The notes under the pieces are model-generated. The model saw only the letters and a program-made list of their open reading frames with translations. It had not been told where the DNA came from and ran no database searches. A stretch of DNA of 64,000 nt from assembly GCF_000482245.1 (NCBI RefSeq), contig NZ_AWNH01000036.1:124001-188000 (forward strand), given 5' to 3'. Positions 34,707-43,656 of the stretch are shown here, in pieces (the stretch's first letter is position 1; each line of letters begins with the position of its first letter). The translations under genes and the position numbers were made by a program. The stretch is from Leptolyngbya sp. Heron Island J. Its GTDB lineage: Bacteria; Cyanobacteriota; Cyanobacteriia; Phormidesmidales; Phormidesmidaceae.

Positions 34707-35456
34707 TCAGTTGGGCCAGCTATCTCGTGACTGATACAATGCCAGCGCAAAACCCGCATGTTCGCTTAAACCCTGGGGTGGATAGCCTAAGGCATGGGCC
34801 GCGCGATCGCCATATAAACAAGCCATAATCGTCGGATAATCCAGGGTAGACAGATGCGGTACGATCACCTCCTGCATATAGGCCATATCATCCTTCGCAA
34901 GAGTGGGCTGCTGACAGCCAGCCATTGCCATGGCATAGCCTTCCTGATGTAGCATCTCTTGCAAGGTATGGGCAATACCATGATGCCGAATGTATGCAGT
35001 CCGATACAAAGTTATCAAAGTCTCTTCCCGCACTGTTTGCACAGATGGCGTTTCGCTGGTCCACAGCATCACAGTTAGCCACTTTCGCTTAAGACTTGGT
35101 TCTATCTGGAAGCGATAACTAAATTCGGCTGTGTAGCGGTTGGTCCATCCTCCCATCAGATCATCGGCAACCACCAGCCCCAGCTTAAACGTGGCTGAAT
35201 CTTCCTGAAGCTGATCTGACACATCTGCAATTGCTTGAGCTGCTACTGCTTCTGCATTTATTGCCAATAAATTATCAAGCATTGCCGGTATATGCTCTTT
35301 ACCCATTGGATTCATCGTCGCCATCGGCAACAGTTCTGCATCAGAAGCGTCAGCGTTAAGCATCGTTTTGAGATAAGTACGAAATCTCTCTTGTCCATCT
35401 GAGATATCGTAGAGATCTCGCTGAAGTTGTAATAATGGAACAAGTTCAAGCTGCAT
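34707..35456 (-). CDS. Hypothetical protein, 249 aa
   Basis: Start chosen at the ATG giving MQLELVPLLQLQRDLYD; 12 more codons are open upstream without a better signal. No family recognised. The product is soluble, with GKEHIPAMLDNLLAINAEAVAAQA and a Leu-rich C-terminal segment. LGLVVADDLMGGWTNRYTAEFSYRF and PTIMACLYGDRAAHALGYPPQG are distinctive and may mark conserved regions. No cofactor motif is visible. It runs in the same direction as the nitrilase-family gene, 144 bp upstream of it. Confidence 0.7.
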   Translation of the reverse strand: MQLELVPLLQLQRDLYDISDGQERFRTYLKTMLNADASDAELLPMATMNPMGKEHIPAMLDNLLAINAEAVAAQAIADVSDQLQEDSATFKLGLVVADDLMGGWTNRYTAEFSYRFQIEPSLKRKWLTVMLWTSETPSVQTVREETLITLYRTAYIRHHGIAHTLQEMLHQEGYAMAMAGCQQPTLAKDDMAYMQEVIVPHLSTLDYPTIMACLYGDRAAHALGYPPQGLSEHAGFALALYQSRDSWPN

Positions 35457-35634
35457 GATGGACCTGTTAATAATGCTTTGTCTTACTGCCAATATTACTC
35501 ATACACTTTCAAAATGACATCAGTTATTGACTTCTGAGGGTTACCACCAGAAAAACTATCACTTGCCATAGTTGATTTTTGGGTTAAATCAGAGGTTAAA
35601 ATAAGATATGCACTTAACGTCTCAACCCTGACCA

Positions 35635-36015
35635 TTGGCAGCCGTGACTCTATTCAAAAATCTACGTGGTGGCGCACTGCTTAGCTTGGGCTACATGTTA
35701 TCCCCACTCTCATGGTGGAACGATCTGTTTTTTAACTTGCCCATCGCCCTGGTCTTTGGCTATGGGGTAAGTTGGTTCAATTCCCATTGGTTCATCCCTG
35801 GCACAGTCATGGGCTACTGGCTTTCTAATGTTCTAGGTATGGTGATGATTCAGTTTGGGGCGGTTGATATTTTTCTAACCGATGAGAAGCGCAACGTCAC
35901 GCGGGATACAGTGATTGGGTTTGGTGGTGCAACTCTGTATACAGTCATTGTGGCGGCGTTAGTTTATTTCCATATACTGGACATTCCTGACTTCTTAACA
36001 GATTTACATCCCTGA
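35635..36015 (+). CDS. Hypothetical multi-pass membrane protein, 126 aa
   Basis: Three to four hydrophobic segments: GGALLSLGYMLSPLSWW (about 12-28), FFNLPIALVFGYGVSWF (32-48), the VMGYWLSNVLGMVMIQFG region (58-76) and a last helix TLYTVIVAALVYFHIL (100-116). A short charged loop (TDEKRNVTRD) separates the last two. Start uncertain: TTG at 35635 or GTG at 35644, neither with a clear ribosome-binding site. No family named. Transcribed alone, divergent from the 35456 gene. Confidence 0.65.
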   Translation: MAAVTLFKNLRGGALLSLGYMLSPLSWWNDLFFNLPIALVFGYGVSWFNSHWFIPGTVMGYWLSNVLGMVMIQFGAVDIFLTDEKRNVTRDTVIGFGGATLYTVIVAALVYFHILDIPDFLTDLHP

Positions 36016-36070
36016 GTTATCTTTCTGTTTGCATAGGGTTGGATAACTCTCAGTTTGTTAAAAGTAGAGG

Positions 36071-36817
36071 TTATCTCATTGCTGGCTGGCTAGATTTAAA
36101 AACTTTATTGATGTCTTGTTGGGTCATGCCTGGTCTTACTTGCTCACTGTACAAAACTTCGATTAGATGTTTATCCATCTCTGAATATTCTGTAGTTTGC
36201 GTCCAGTCTTGGTAGAAAATACTCTCTGGATATTGATAAGAATCATTTAACAATCCTAATGACTGGGTGAGTTCTTCCCTTAATAAATGCTTTTGGGCAG
36301 CCTGATCGCTAGTTCTGACAATATCAACGTACATTGAACCTTTATAGATCTCATTGTCGCCATTCCAATAAATCCAGAGGAGACCAAAATTATCATCTAC
36401 ATAGGCCCTGGCATTGGGTTCTATTTGTGAATACTCCTCTCCGGTACCAAAGTGTATGAGATAATTGGCTTCTTGTTTTGAGGGGGTTCGTGATAGCTGG
36501 ATGGAATCACTTAACGTGTTGATCTCATTGATGATTTTGGTTAACTCCGTATCTAAATAGTCAGGATACTGTCCAGATACAAATATTCTAATGTCCGTCA
36601 CCCATTTATTTATTCTTTGGGTTGAAGCACCAAACTCTGCTCCAAAAGCCACTTGATCAAAGTAGTCAAGAATTTTGTTCGCTTGCTGAGCCGACAGGTC
36701 AGTACCCTCAGCTGGAGAGGGATCCGTCGTAATAGTTGAGGGCAGCTCATGGTTAGACTGCCAGCAACTACTCAGGCTAACTATTAGAAAAACAGTGCCA
36801 ACTAAAAAACGGAGCAT
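36071..36817 (-). CDS. DUF2927-like lipoprotein
   Basis: 248 aa with a typical lipoprotein signal (FLVGTVFLIVSLSSC; lipidated Cys18), so membrane-anchored outside the cytoplasm. The body contains INKWVTDIRIFVSGQYPDYL, and HLLREELTQSLGLLNDSYQ near residue 180, which resembles the REELTQ-LGL-ND signature of DUF2927 proteins; these are suspected metal-dependent peptidase relatives lacking a defined role. The family assignment is by motif memory only. It is convergent with the membrane-protein gene at 35635. Confidence 0.7.
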   Translation of the reverse strand: MLRFLVGTVFLIVSLSSCWQSNHELPSTITTDPSPAEGTDLSAQQANKILDYFDQVAFGAEFGASTQRINKWVTDIRIFVSGQYPDYLDTELTKIINEINTLSDSIQLSRTPSKQEANYLIHFGTGEEYSQIEPNARAYVDDNFGLLWIYWNGDNEIYKGSMYVDIVRTSDQAAQKHLLREELTQSLGLLNDSYQYPESIFYQDWTQTTEYSEMDKHLIEVLYSEQVRPGMTQQDINKVFKSSQPAMR

Positions 36818-36906
36818 CAGTGGTCATGTCGCAGGACGATTGGGCAACCATATCTTAGCCTAATCATTCTCAGCGTCTAATAATTAGTGCATAGCCTGTG
36901 GCGATC

Positions 36907-37032
36907 GCTCATTTTAAGGTGGGGTAGTCGATGTATCGACGTTCTCCAATCGAAAATGAGCACAATTTTCAATGGAACCGTCATAGTGGAATATTCACTA
37001 ACGGGGTTGGAAGCAGGGGTATACCCCTGCTT
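36907..37032. promoter_or_regulatory. Structured leader upstream of hisC: nested hairpin and 22-bp palindrome
   Basis: Outer arms GCTCATTTT (36907-36915) and AAAATGAGC (36953-36961) enclose an inner hairpin GTCGAT/ATCGAC (36927-36932 and 36935-36940). Then comes a perfect 22-bp palindrome at 37011-37032 (core GGGGTATACCCC). No His-codon-rich leader peptide is obvious, so this looks like an operator or RNA element, not classical his attenuation. Confidence 0.6.
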
Positions 37033-37145
37033 GCGATCGCAAACTGGTCCAGACAATATTTCCCAAGTATTGTTGAATCTCGTAATTAATCCGATCAGCA
37101 ACAGCTATCCTAAAATAGGCTCACGCTGCACGTTCTAAATTTTCC

Positions 37146-38201
37146 ATGGGTTACTTTCGTTCTGCCATTGATGCCATGACTGGCTATGTTCCGGGTGAAC
37201 AACCTGCTCCAGGAACCAAAATCATCAAGCTCAATACCAATGAAAACCCCTATCCGCCGTCGCCACAGGTGGCCAACGCTCTACAGACCCTCAATATTGA
37301 TGAACTCAGACGCTATCCTGATCCATCGGCCACAATGTTTCGTCAGGCTGTTAGCGATGCCCTGCAGGTGCCTGCGGACTGGGTGATTGTCGGTAATGGC
37401 AGCGACGATATTTTAAATCTGTTGGTGCGAGCCTGTGCGGAAAGTCGCGATCGCCAGGTGGTGTATCCAACCCCCACCTATGTGCTGTACAAAACGTTGT
37501 CGGCAATGCAAACAGCCGATGTGGTTGAGATTCCCTATGCTCAAAATTTTCAGCTACCTCTCGATGCACTGATTGCAGCCAATGGTGCAATTACGTTTGT
37601 GGCCTCGCCCAACAGTCCATCGGGTCATATAGTACCGCTAGACGATTTGCGGACCTTAGCAAAAAATGTGTCAGGCATTGTTGTCATTGATGAAGCCTAT
37701 GTGGATTTTGCAGAGTTCTCCGCTCTGCCTTTGGTGCATGAGTTTGAGAATGTTGTTGTTTTGCGTACGTTGTCAAAAGGATATGCCTTAGCGGGGTTAC
37801 GCATGGGTTTTGGGATTGCCAACCCCAAGCTATTGGCAGGATTGTTTAAGGTGAAGGATAGTTATAATGTGGATGCGATCGCAATTGCCCTGGGCACAGC
37901 CGCTATGCGCGACCAGACCTACAAAAACGCCCGTGCCGAGCAGGTTAAAGCCTCCCGTGAAAAGCTGTCCAGCGACTTAAAACACCTGGGGTTTTCCGTA
38001 CTTAAGTCCCAGGGCAACTTCGTCTTAGCCACCCCCGGCAGCAAGCCTGCAGAGTTCCTTTATCTCGCATTAAAAGAGCGAGGCATTCTGGTACGCTACT
38101 TTAATCAACCCGGACTAGCCGATAAGCTACGCATCTCTATTGGTACAGAAGCAGAAAACAGCATACTCATAGAGGTATTAGCAAGTTTGCTCAATGGATA
38201 A
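37146..38201 (+). CDS. hisC: Histidinol-phosphate aminotransferase
   Basis: 351 aa class II PLP aminotransferase. Motifs: IKLNTNENPYPPSPQV near the N-terminus, VGNGSDDILNLLVRA, SPNSPSGHIVP, VVIDEAYVDFA, and the PLP lysine K211 in LRTLSKGYALAGLRMGFG. It makes histidinol phosphate from imidazole-acetol phosphate with glutamate, the seventh step of histidine synthesis. No other his gene is nearby, which is usual for cyanobacteria. The ATG has no strong ribosome-binding site. Transcription may be set by the structured region upstream. Confidence 0.94.
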   Translation: MGYFRSAIDAMTGYVPGEQPAPGTKIIKLNTNENPYPPSPQVANALQTLNIDELRRYPDPSATMFRQAVSDALQVPADWVIVGNGSDDILNLLVRACAESRDRQVVYPTPTYVLYKTLSAMQTADVVEIPYAQNFQLPLDALIAANGAITFVASPNSPSGHIVPLDDLRTLAKNVSGIVVIDEAYVDFAEFSALPLVHEFENVVVLRTLSKGYALAGLRMGFGIANPKLLAGLFKVKDSYNVDAIAIALGTAAMRDQTYKNARAEQVKASREKLSSDLKHLGFSVLKSQGNFVLATPGSKPAEFLYLALKERGILVRYFNQPGLADKLRISIGTEAENSILIEVLASLLNG

Positions 38202-38285
38202 TCAATCTCATTTGTGTAGGAAATCTTACATCGTATGTCCCAGCTCGGTAGATCTGACGTTACAGACGCATCTGAAGTCAACACT

Positions 38286-38672
38286 CTAAAACTGTAACTT
38301 TTGTTTTCCAATTCTCCAAGACTGAAAATAGAGGAAACTCACAACAGCTTCAATTAATACGGCAGCCAAGATACCTGGACCTGCATTTCCTCTCAAAAAT
38401 TCAAAAGTACCTAATAATGACAAGGCACCCATAGAGATAAACACACCAGCAGATATTGCTTGACGAGCTGGGCAATGTTCAACGTCTCGTGACAGAAAAG
38501 TTGTAATAGAAAAACCTAAGAACAGCAAAGCAGCTCTCTTCATAATCAAAATTGCTGCATTATTTCCTTGGATATGAAATAGCCAAAACACAAGCTCAGG
38601 AAAGAATAGCAGCATGACAGACAAACTAAGAAATAGAGCTGCCGTAAGGGAACTAAGGGTGTAAAAGTTCAT
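38286..38672 (-). CDS. Small four-helix membrane protein
   Basis: 128 aa with four predicted membrane helices: ALFLSLSVMLLFFPELVFWLF, ILIMKRAALLFLGFSITTFL, AISAGVFISMGALSLLGTF and GILAAVLIEAVVSFLYF. No family named. Its start directly abuts the stop of the monooxygenase-like gene (38673), so the two are co-translated from one operon and probably work together. Confidence 0.78.
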   Translation of the reverse strand: MNFYTLSSLTAALFLSLSVMLLFFPELVFWLFHIQGNNAAILIMKRAALLFLGFSITTFLSRDVEHCPARQAISAGVFISMGALSLLGTFEFLRGNAGPGILAAVLIEAVVSFLYFQSWRIGKQKLQF

Positions 38673-38963
38673 CTATAATTCCACCTGATCAAAGTATTTT
38701 ATCTCTGGTGGTGCTTCTAGAAAAGTGGCAAGTTCTTTCAATACACCATTTTCTGAGATAGCGTTGATATATTTCCGATGATGTTCAATGCTAAGCCATT
38801 CTTCATCAAAAATCATCGTCCTATTTTCCGGATCGAGATAGACTATGACCTGCTGGCAGCCTGAAAAACCGCGAACATTAGGCAAATTTTCTGCGAGAAA
38901 TGACATTAAAGTGTCTATACTGTCTGATTTTACTTTTGATTCGATAATTACTTTTTTACTCAT
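38673..38963 (-). CDS. Antibiotic-biosynthesis-monooxygenase-like (ABM) protein
   Basis: 96 aa, the size of a single ABM/dimeric alpha-beta barrel domain. It opens VIIESKVKSDSIDTLMSFLAENLPNVRGFSGCQQV, the strand-helix-strand pattern with the GFSGCQ turn, then FDEEWLSIEHHRKYI, the usual second half. Such proteins act as small cofactor-free oxygenases or quinone-handling enzymes. Immediately followed by a membrane-protein gene with no gap. An AraC-type regulator gene lies 94 bp upstream on the same strand and could control the pair. Confidence 0.82.
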   Translation of the reverse strand: MSKKVIIESKVKSDSIDTLMSFLAENLPNVRGFSGCQQVIVYLDPENRTMIFDEEWLSIEHHRKYINAISENGVLKELATFLEAPPEIKYFDQVEL

Positions 38964-39057
38964 ATTGCTTCCTACTGGATAAAGACCAATAAAAACAACA
39001 ATAAATGCATAGGCTGACCGTTACTACCCAAAAACAGACAAAAATACTGTTTTCTGG

Positions 39058-39975
39058 TCAACTCTCCGTTTTTATTTGATGCGGTGTTTGGTTATACATT
39101 TTTTTGAATGCTGTAATGAAATGAGAGACGTTCTCATACCCCACTTCATTAGCGGTTTCTGTCACCGACAATCGTTTGTCTACCAACAACATACGAGCAT
39201 GGGTTAGACGTTTTTGTACTATCCATTGTTTGGCTGTTGTCCCATAAAGCTGCTTAAATTCTCGATTGAAGGAGGAAACACTGCGACCGGATAATGCAGC
39301 AAAGTCTTTTACATTTAGGTTGGAAATGATATATTTTTTCATCAATCGTTTGATATTTCGCTTTGGGTTTTCCTGCTGTTTTGAAGCCTGTTGTTGCAAA
39401 GATAAGCGCGATCGCAATTGCTTTTCATGATCGTTGATATCAATCAGGTGCAATATTTCTAGCAGTTTGAGCTTGAGGAGATGTGGAGAGTTATGCAAAG
39501 ACAAGTAAGTCGCCTGCAGTGATTGAAAGAATAAAGTTATTAATGGGTGCTGATTGATTTTGAAGATTGTTGCTTCTTCGGTGGATGATGGGGAAATGTT
39601 AGCGCCTGTTGCCAGAAAATCAGTGACGATATCATCGCTAAAAAAAAGTAGGTACGCATTCAATGGATCGCCTGAATTGATGTAGTCGGAATGCAGATTG
39701 AGGCCTTTGGGCAAAAAGATAGCCTCATTCAACCCCAGAGTAAATGTCTTGTTGTCACAGGTTGTAATGACTTCCTGACCAGTCTTGATGTAGACGAGGC
39801 AGACCTCACTTGTATAGAATTCTATATCTACTAGATCCTGCTCAAGTTCTTTATAGAAAATAGCTGCATGGGGGCTGTGTAATAAGGGTTTTACATCTCT
39901 CATGCAATACAGTGCTGCAGGAATATAGAGAATATTATTTTCACAATGTTGAGCAACTGATTTCTTTGTAGCCAT
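39058..39975 (-). CDS. AraC-family transcriptional regulator
   Basis: 305 aa. The C-terminal 100 residues carry the double HTH: LNVKDFAALSGRSVSSFNREFKQLYG, then LTHARMLLVDKRLSVTETANEVGYENVSHFITAFKKMYNQTPHQ, matching the AraC/XylS signature. The N-terminal part (about 15-130) is a cupin-like sensing domain (ITTCDNKTFTLGLNEAIFLPKGLN). It lies 21 bp downstream of the hybrid sensor kinase gene and upstream of the ABM/membrane-protein pair, so all four may form one regulatory unit. No receiver domain is present, so direct phosphorylation by the kinase is not expected. Confidence 0.9.
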   Translation of the reverse strand: MATKKSVAQHCENNILYIPAALYCMRDVKPLLHSPHAAIFYKELEQDLVDIEFYTSEVCLVYIKTGQEVITTCDNKTFTLGLNEAIFLPKGLNLHSDYINSGDPLNAYLLFFSDDIVTDFLATGANISPSSTEEATIFKINQHPLITLFFQSLQATYLSLHNSPHLLKLKLLEILHLIDINDHEKQLRSRLSLQQQASKQQENPKRNIKRLMKKYIISNLNVKDFAALSGRSVSSFNREFKQLYGTTAKQWIVQKRLTHARMLLVDKRLSVTETANEVGYENVSHFITAFKKMYNQTPHQIKTES

Positions 39976-39996
39976 AGTCTTTTCAGCGAACCCTTT

Positions 39997-42900
39997 TCAC
40001 GAAATTATTGTCTCATCGGCTAATAGTTCTTTGATTGATAAGACTAACTGTTTGAGCTTAACTGGTTTACTGAGATACAGGTTAGCCCCAGCCGCTAGAC
40101 ATTGTTCTCGATCTCCTTTCATGGCCAGCGCTGTCAGCGCAATGATGGGGGTTTGAGCCAAATCAGGAAGTTGGCGGATGTGTCGGATGGCCGTCAACCC
40201 ATCCATCTCAGGCATCTGAATGTCCATAAGAATGACATTTGGCGGTTCAGCCTGCGCTAGTTCAATGGCCTCTTGACCATTATTGGCTACTTGAATGCGA
40301 TAGCCTTTGGCACGTAGATAACTGGATAGGGTGATGAGATTGGCCTCGTTGTCTTCTGCCAGAAGAATGAGGGGGGCAACGATGGATTGTTCGATATTAG
40401 GGGTTGCTAGACTAGACTCTGGCTCAGCTTTAGAGATGGGATCACTACGCTCTGAGAGAGTTGTATAGGGCAGCTCAATGATAAAACTACTGCCCACACC
40501 GACCTCGCTGATAACGGTCACCTGCCCCCCATGGAGTTCAATAATCTGTTTTACCAGAACTAAGCCAAGCCCGGTGCCCTCGAATTGTCGATTGAGATCA
40601 TTGCCAATCTGGACAAAGGGCTGAAACAGTTTTTTCAGATTTTCTGGGGCAATGCCAATGCCGGTATCAGTCACGGTAAATCGCAGCTGTTTTTGGCTGT
40701 GAGTTCCGTTTGGCGATAACGGCATGACTTCAAGGGTAATGTGTCCCCCTGTGGGCGTAAATTTTACGGCATTGGTCAGTAGGTTAATCAAAACCTGCCG
40801 CATCCTCCGTTCATCGACCGTAACATCCGGTAAGCTGGTAGGCAGTTTCAAATTAAACTGAATTTGTTTTTTAAGAGACTGTTCTTTGACAAAGGCCAAA
40901 CTAGAGTTGCAGAGATGCGTCACTGCAACTGGAGAATATTCTAACTCGACAAGTCCTGATTCAACCTTGGCCAGGTCTAGAATATCGTTGATCAGTGCTA
41001 GCAAATGCGTTCCACCCCGTTCAATAGTCTGTAGCGCTTTTAGTTGTTTCTCATTAATCTGACCGATAATCTTTTCTTGGAGTACTTCGGTCATCCCGAG
41101 AATCGCATTCAAAGGAGTGCGCAGTTCGTGGCTCATATTGGACAAAAAAGTACTCTTGGCTAAGTTGGCTTTCTCTGCTCTGATCCGGGCAGCTTCTGCA
41201 TCGTCACGGGCGACCTGTAAATCTTGCGTTCGTTCTTCGACCAGTGCTGCCAAAGCACTCCGTTGCTGCCTAAGACGGGCTGTCCGACTTTGTAGGATAC
41301 CCCAGAAGATGAGAATTACGGCCAATCCATATAGTAGATAGGCCAAGGGCCGCTGATACCAGGGCAGTTCGATGGCGAACGCAAACGCCTCGCTGTCACT
41401 TTGTACGCCATAAACATTACGGGCTCTGATTTGGAAACGATAGTTGCCCGGAGGGAGGTTGGTGTATTCTCGACTCGCCTGTTTTTGCCATGGAGACCAG
41501 TCCGCATCAAAGCCTTCCAAACGGGTCTGATAGCGGGTGTATTTCTCGTAGCCTGGAAAGGGGGCGGCGTAGGCGAACTGGAAGTTGTTCTCTGTATGTA
41601 AAAACGATTGGTTGTTGTTTAATAAAGGACCATCTCCCCCATATACTAAGGTGTCACCTTGACTCACCTCTCTGATCAATGTCTTAAAGTCAACAGAGGG
41701 TAACGAGTTGACCCGACGGTCATATTGAATTAGCCCTGAATAGGTAGTAAACCAAACAACATTGCCATTCGTACTGGGGTGGATATGATGTATCTTCTTG
41801 TCTGCCAGTGGCTGAAATAGGGTCTTCTCTATCTGGTAGGTGCCATCCGGTTGTGGTGTCGCCAGACGTAAATTTTTTCTCCCCTTTGACATGATCCAAA
41901 CCCGTCCATCTAGGTCTGGAACTACATAGGCAGCGTCCTCTCCAAATCGCTGATCGCGTTGAAATCGTTGCTCAGCTTCATCCCACACGAAAATACCATG
42001 ATCAGAGGTAGACACTAGTTGACCGTCAATCCAGCTCACCCAGAAAAAGTTTTTGTTATTGCTTGGCAACCCAGACGCAATTTCAATTGTTTCGACCAGC
42101 GGTGAATCAAGGTTAGGCCATTGAGGAAAGCTGAGTCGATAAACTACGGGTTTATTCGTACTGATCCATAGCCGATGTTGATCATCTTCGGCCATACTGT
42201 GAACAAATCCATCAAACCCTGACAGCTTACCTGCCTCCTGCCAAAGGCCATCATTGTCTCGCCGCAGTAATTCGATTCCTTTTTGGGTGCTCCAATAGGA
42301 AGCGCCAGCAAATAACAGGTTTTTATCGCGGGCAGCCGGGTGTAGAAATGCGATCGCAGAACTCCCTGTGGCTCTTTTCAACACAGGCACGACCTGTCCG
42401 TCCTGCAGCTGGTAAACCCCAAAATAGCTAGCCAACAAAAGCTGTCCGTCTACTTCGCGCACATGTTCAACACCCTCAATACCCTGGCTACCCGGCACTG
42501 ACTGGAAACTACGTTGGGTCTCATCCCAATAAGAAAAACCAAGCCCCCTGCCAACATACAAGCTACCCTGATGTTCAATCGAGGTGTGGGGATATTCCCC
42601 CAGTCCCAATCGGCTATCGTACCAGGTAAAAGGAGAGACGGTTTCTATGCGATCAATTTTGTTGCCCAGGAGTCCAAACAATGACCACAAAGTCCCCTGG
42701 GGATCCAGGTAAAGTGTCTCGATGTCGTCACCAGCTAGTCCTTTGCGGTGGTTAAGCTGTTGTATTAATTTACCCTGGCGGTCGATCACAAAAAGGCCCT
42801 GCCCCAGAGTATTCAGTGCAAAATTGCCATTGGGTAGAACCGCTCCTGGCCAGGAGAGGCTGGTTAAAATGCCGTCTAATTCTGTTTTGAAGGGCTGAAA

Positions 42901-43656
42901 ACGACTGCCATCATATAAAAAGAATTTTTGCGAAGCATCACCCACTAAAAGACGCTGCTCATCATAGGGTAACAGGGTATAGATAATGTCATCAGCGAAC
43001 CGGGCACCATCAGGTACCAGCACCAACTCTTCATCCTCCATCTTTAGTAGACCCTGCCCACCTTGCCATACATATAGTTGATCTTGGACCAAAAAGGAAC
43101 TTCGGAATCCCTCCCCCTCGGCCTCCCATATTTTCATCGCACCGTCCCTTGGAGACCAACGGACTAAGATCGAAACGAGATTAAAATAAATATCCTGTCC
43201 AATGGTGTGAACCCGCCATGCGCCGCCGTTCTCCTTCTGGTATTCAGGGGGCAAGCGCTCATGCAGTGAGACATACTGCATCTGTCCCTGGGCATTCGGT
43301 TCCAGGTAGCCAAAATCATCGACAGCGGCGACATAGATCTGGCCATCTGGATGTTTGCTAAACATCCAGGGTTGCATCTTGGCTTGTAGTGTTTTGGGAA
43401 TATCGACTTGACGCCAACGCACACCGTCATAGGCGGCGATACCGTTGTTTGTCAGTGAGATATAAAGGATACCATTGTCATCCTGTATGACACCCTTGAC
43501 AAAATTATCGACGGGGATTTCATCCATCTGGTACCCAGTAATGGGTGGCAGACCAGGCGATATGGCGGCGGAGAGCCTCTGAGCCGATAGTAAATAAGAC
43601 GCAAGAAACAATAGGGACAGGAGAGATTTGTGCCAGGGCGTTTTAGAGAGACACAT
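39997..43656 (-). CDS. Two-component propeller hybrid histidine kinase/response regulator
   Basis: 1219 aa membrane sensor. A signal sequence (SLLSLLFLASYLLSAQRLSA) leads to a periplasmic sensor of beta-propeller repeats (about 40-690; e.g. VKGVIQDDNGILYISLTNNGIAAYDG, DIETLYLDPQGTLWSLF) and a Y_Y_Y domain (about 690-765, ASREYTNLPPGNYRFQIRARN). One membrane helix at about 770-790 is followed by a coiled coil, HisKA with H843 in NMSHELRTPLN, an ATPase (NLLTNAVKFTP, DTGIGIAPE, GTGLGLVLV) and a receiver with D1145 in LMDIQMPEMDG. This is the layout of hybrid two-component systems that sense glycans in Bacteroidetes, but without their fused AraC domain; a separate AraC gene follows 21 bp later. 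Confidence 0.93.
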   Translation of the reverse strand: MCLSKTPWHKSLLSLLFLASYLLSAQRLSAAISPGLPPITGYQMDEIPVDNFVKGVIQDDNGILYISLTNNGIAAYDGVRWRQVDIPKTLQAKMQPWMFSKHPDGQIYVAAVDDFGYLEPNAQGQMQYVSLHERLPPEYQKENGGAWRVHTIGQDIYFNLVSILVRWSPRDGAMKIWEAEGEGFRSSFLVQDQLYVWQGGQGLLKMEDEELVLVPDGARFADDIIYTLLPYDEQRLLVGDASQKFFLYDGSRFQPFKTELDGILTSLSWPGAVLPNGNFALNTLGQGLFVIDRQGKLIQQLNHRKGLAGDDIETLYLDPQGTLWSLFGLLGNKIDRIETVSPFTWYDSRLGLGEYPHTSIEHQGSLYVGRGLGFSYWDETQRSFQSVPGSQGIEGVEHVREVDGQLLLASYFGVYQLQDGQVVPVLKRATGSSAIAFLHPAARDKNLLFAGASYWSTQKGIELLRRDNDGLWQEAGKLSGFDGFVHSMAEDDQHRLWISTNKPVVYRLSFPQWPNLDSPLVETIEIASGLPSNNKNFFWVSWIDGQLVSTSDHGIFVWDEAEQRFQRDQRFGEDAAYVVPDLDGRVWIMSKGRKNLRLATPQPDGTYQIEKTLFQPLADKKIHHIHPSTNGNVVWFTTYSGLIQYDRRVNSLPSVDFKTLIREVSQGDTLVYGGDGPLLNNNQSFLHTENNFQFAYAAPFPGYEKYTRYQTRLEGFDADWSPWQKQASREYTNLPPGNYRFQIRARNVYGVQSDSEAFAFAIELPWYQRPLAYLLYGLAVILIFWGILQSRTARLRQQRSALAALVEERTQDLQVARDDAEAARIRAEKANLAKSTFLSNMSHELRTPLNAILGMTEVLQEKIIGQINEKQLKALQTIERGGTHLLALINDILDLAKVESGLVELEYSPVAVTHLCNSSLAFVKEQSLKKQIQFNLKLPTSLPDVTVDERRMRQVLINLLTNAVKFTPTGGHITLEVMPLSPNGTHSQKQLRFTVTDTGIGIAPENLKKLFQPFVQIGNDLNRQFEGTGLGLVLVKQIIELHGGQVTVISEVGVGSSFIIELPYTTLSERSDPISKAEPESSLATPNIEQSIVAPLILLAEDNEANLITLSSYLRAKGYRIQVANNGQEAIELAQAEPPNVILMDIQMPEMDGLTAIRHIRQLPDLAQTPIIALTALAMKGDREQCLAAGANLYLSKPVKLKQLVLSIKELLADETIIS

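Noticed and set aside
36887-37138. 83-aa plus-strand frame upstream of hisC as a leader peptide
   Set aside because: It passes through both hairpins, is not rich in His codons and has no good ribosome-binding site.
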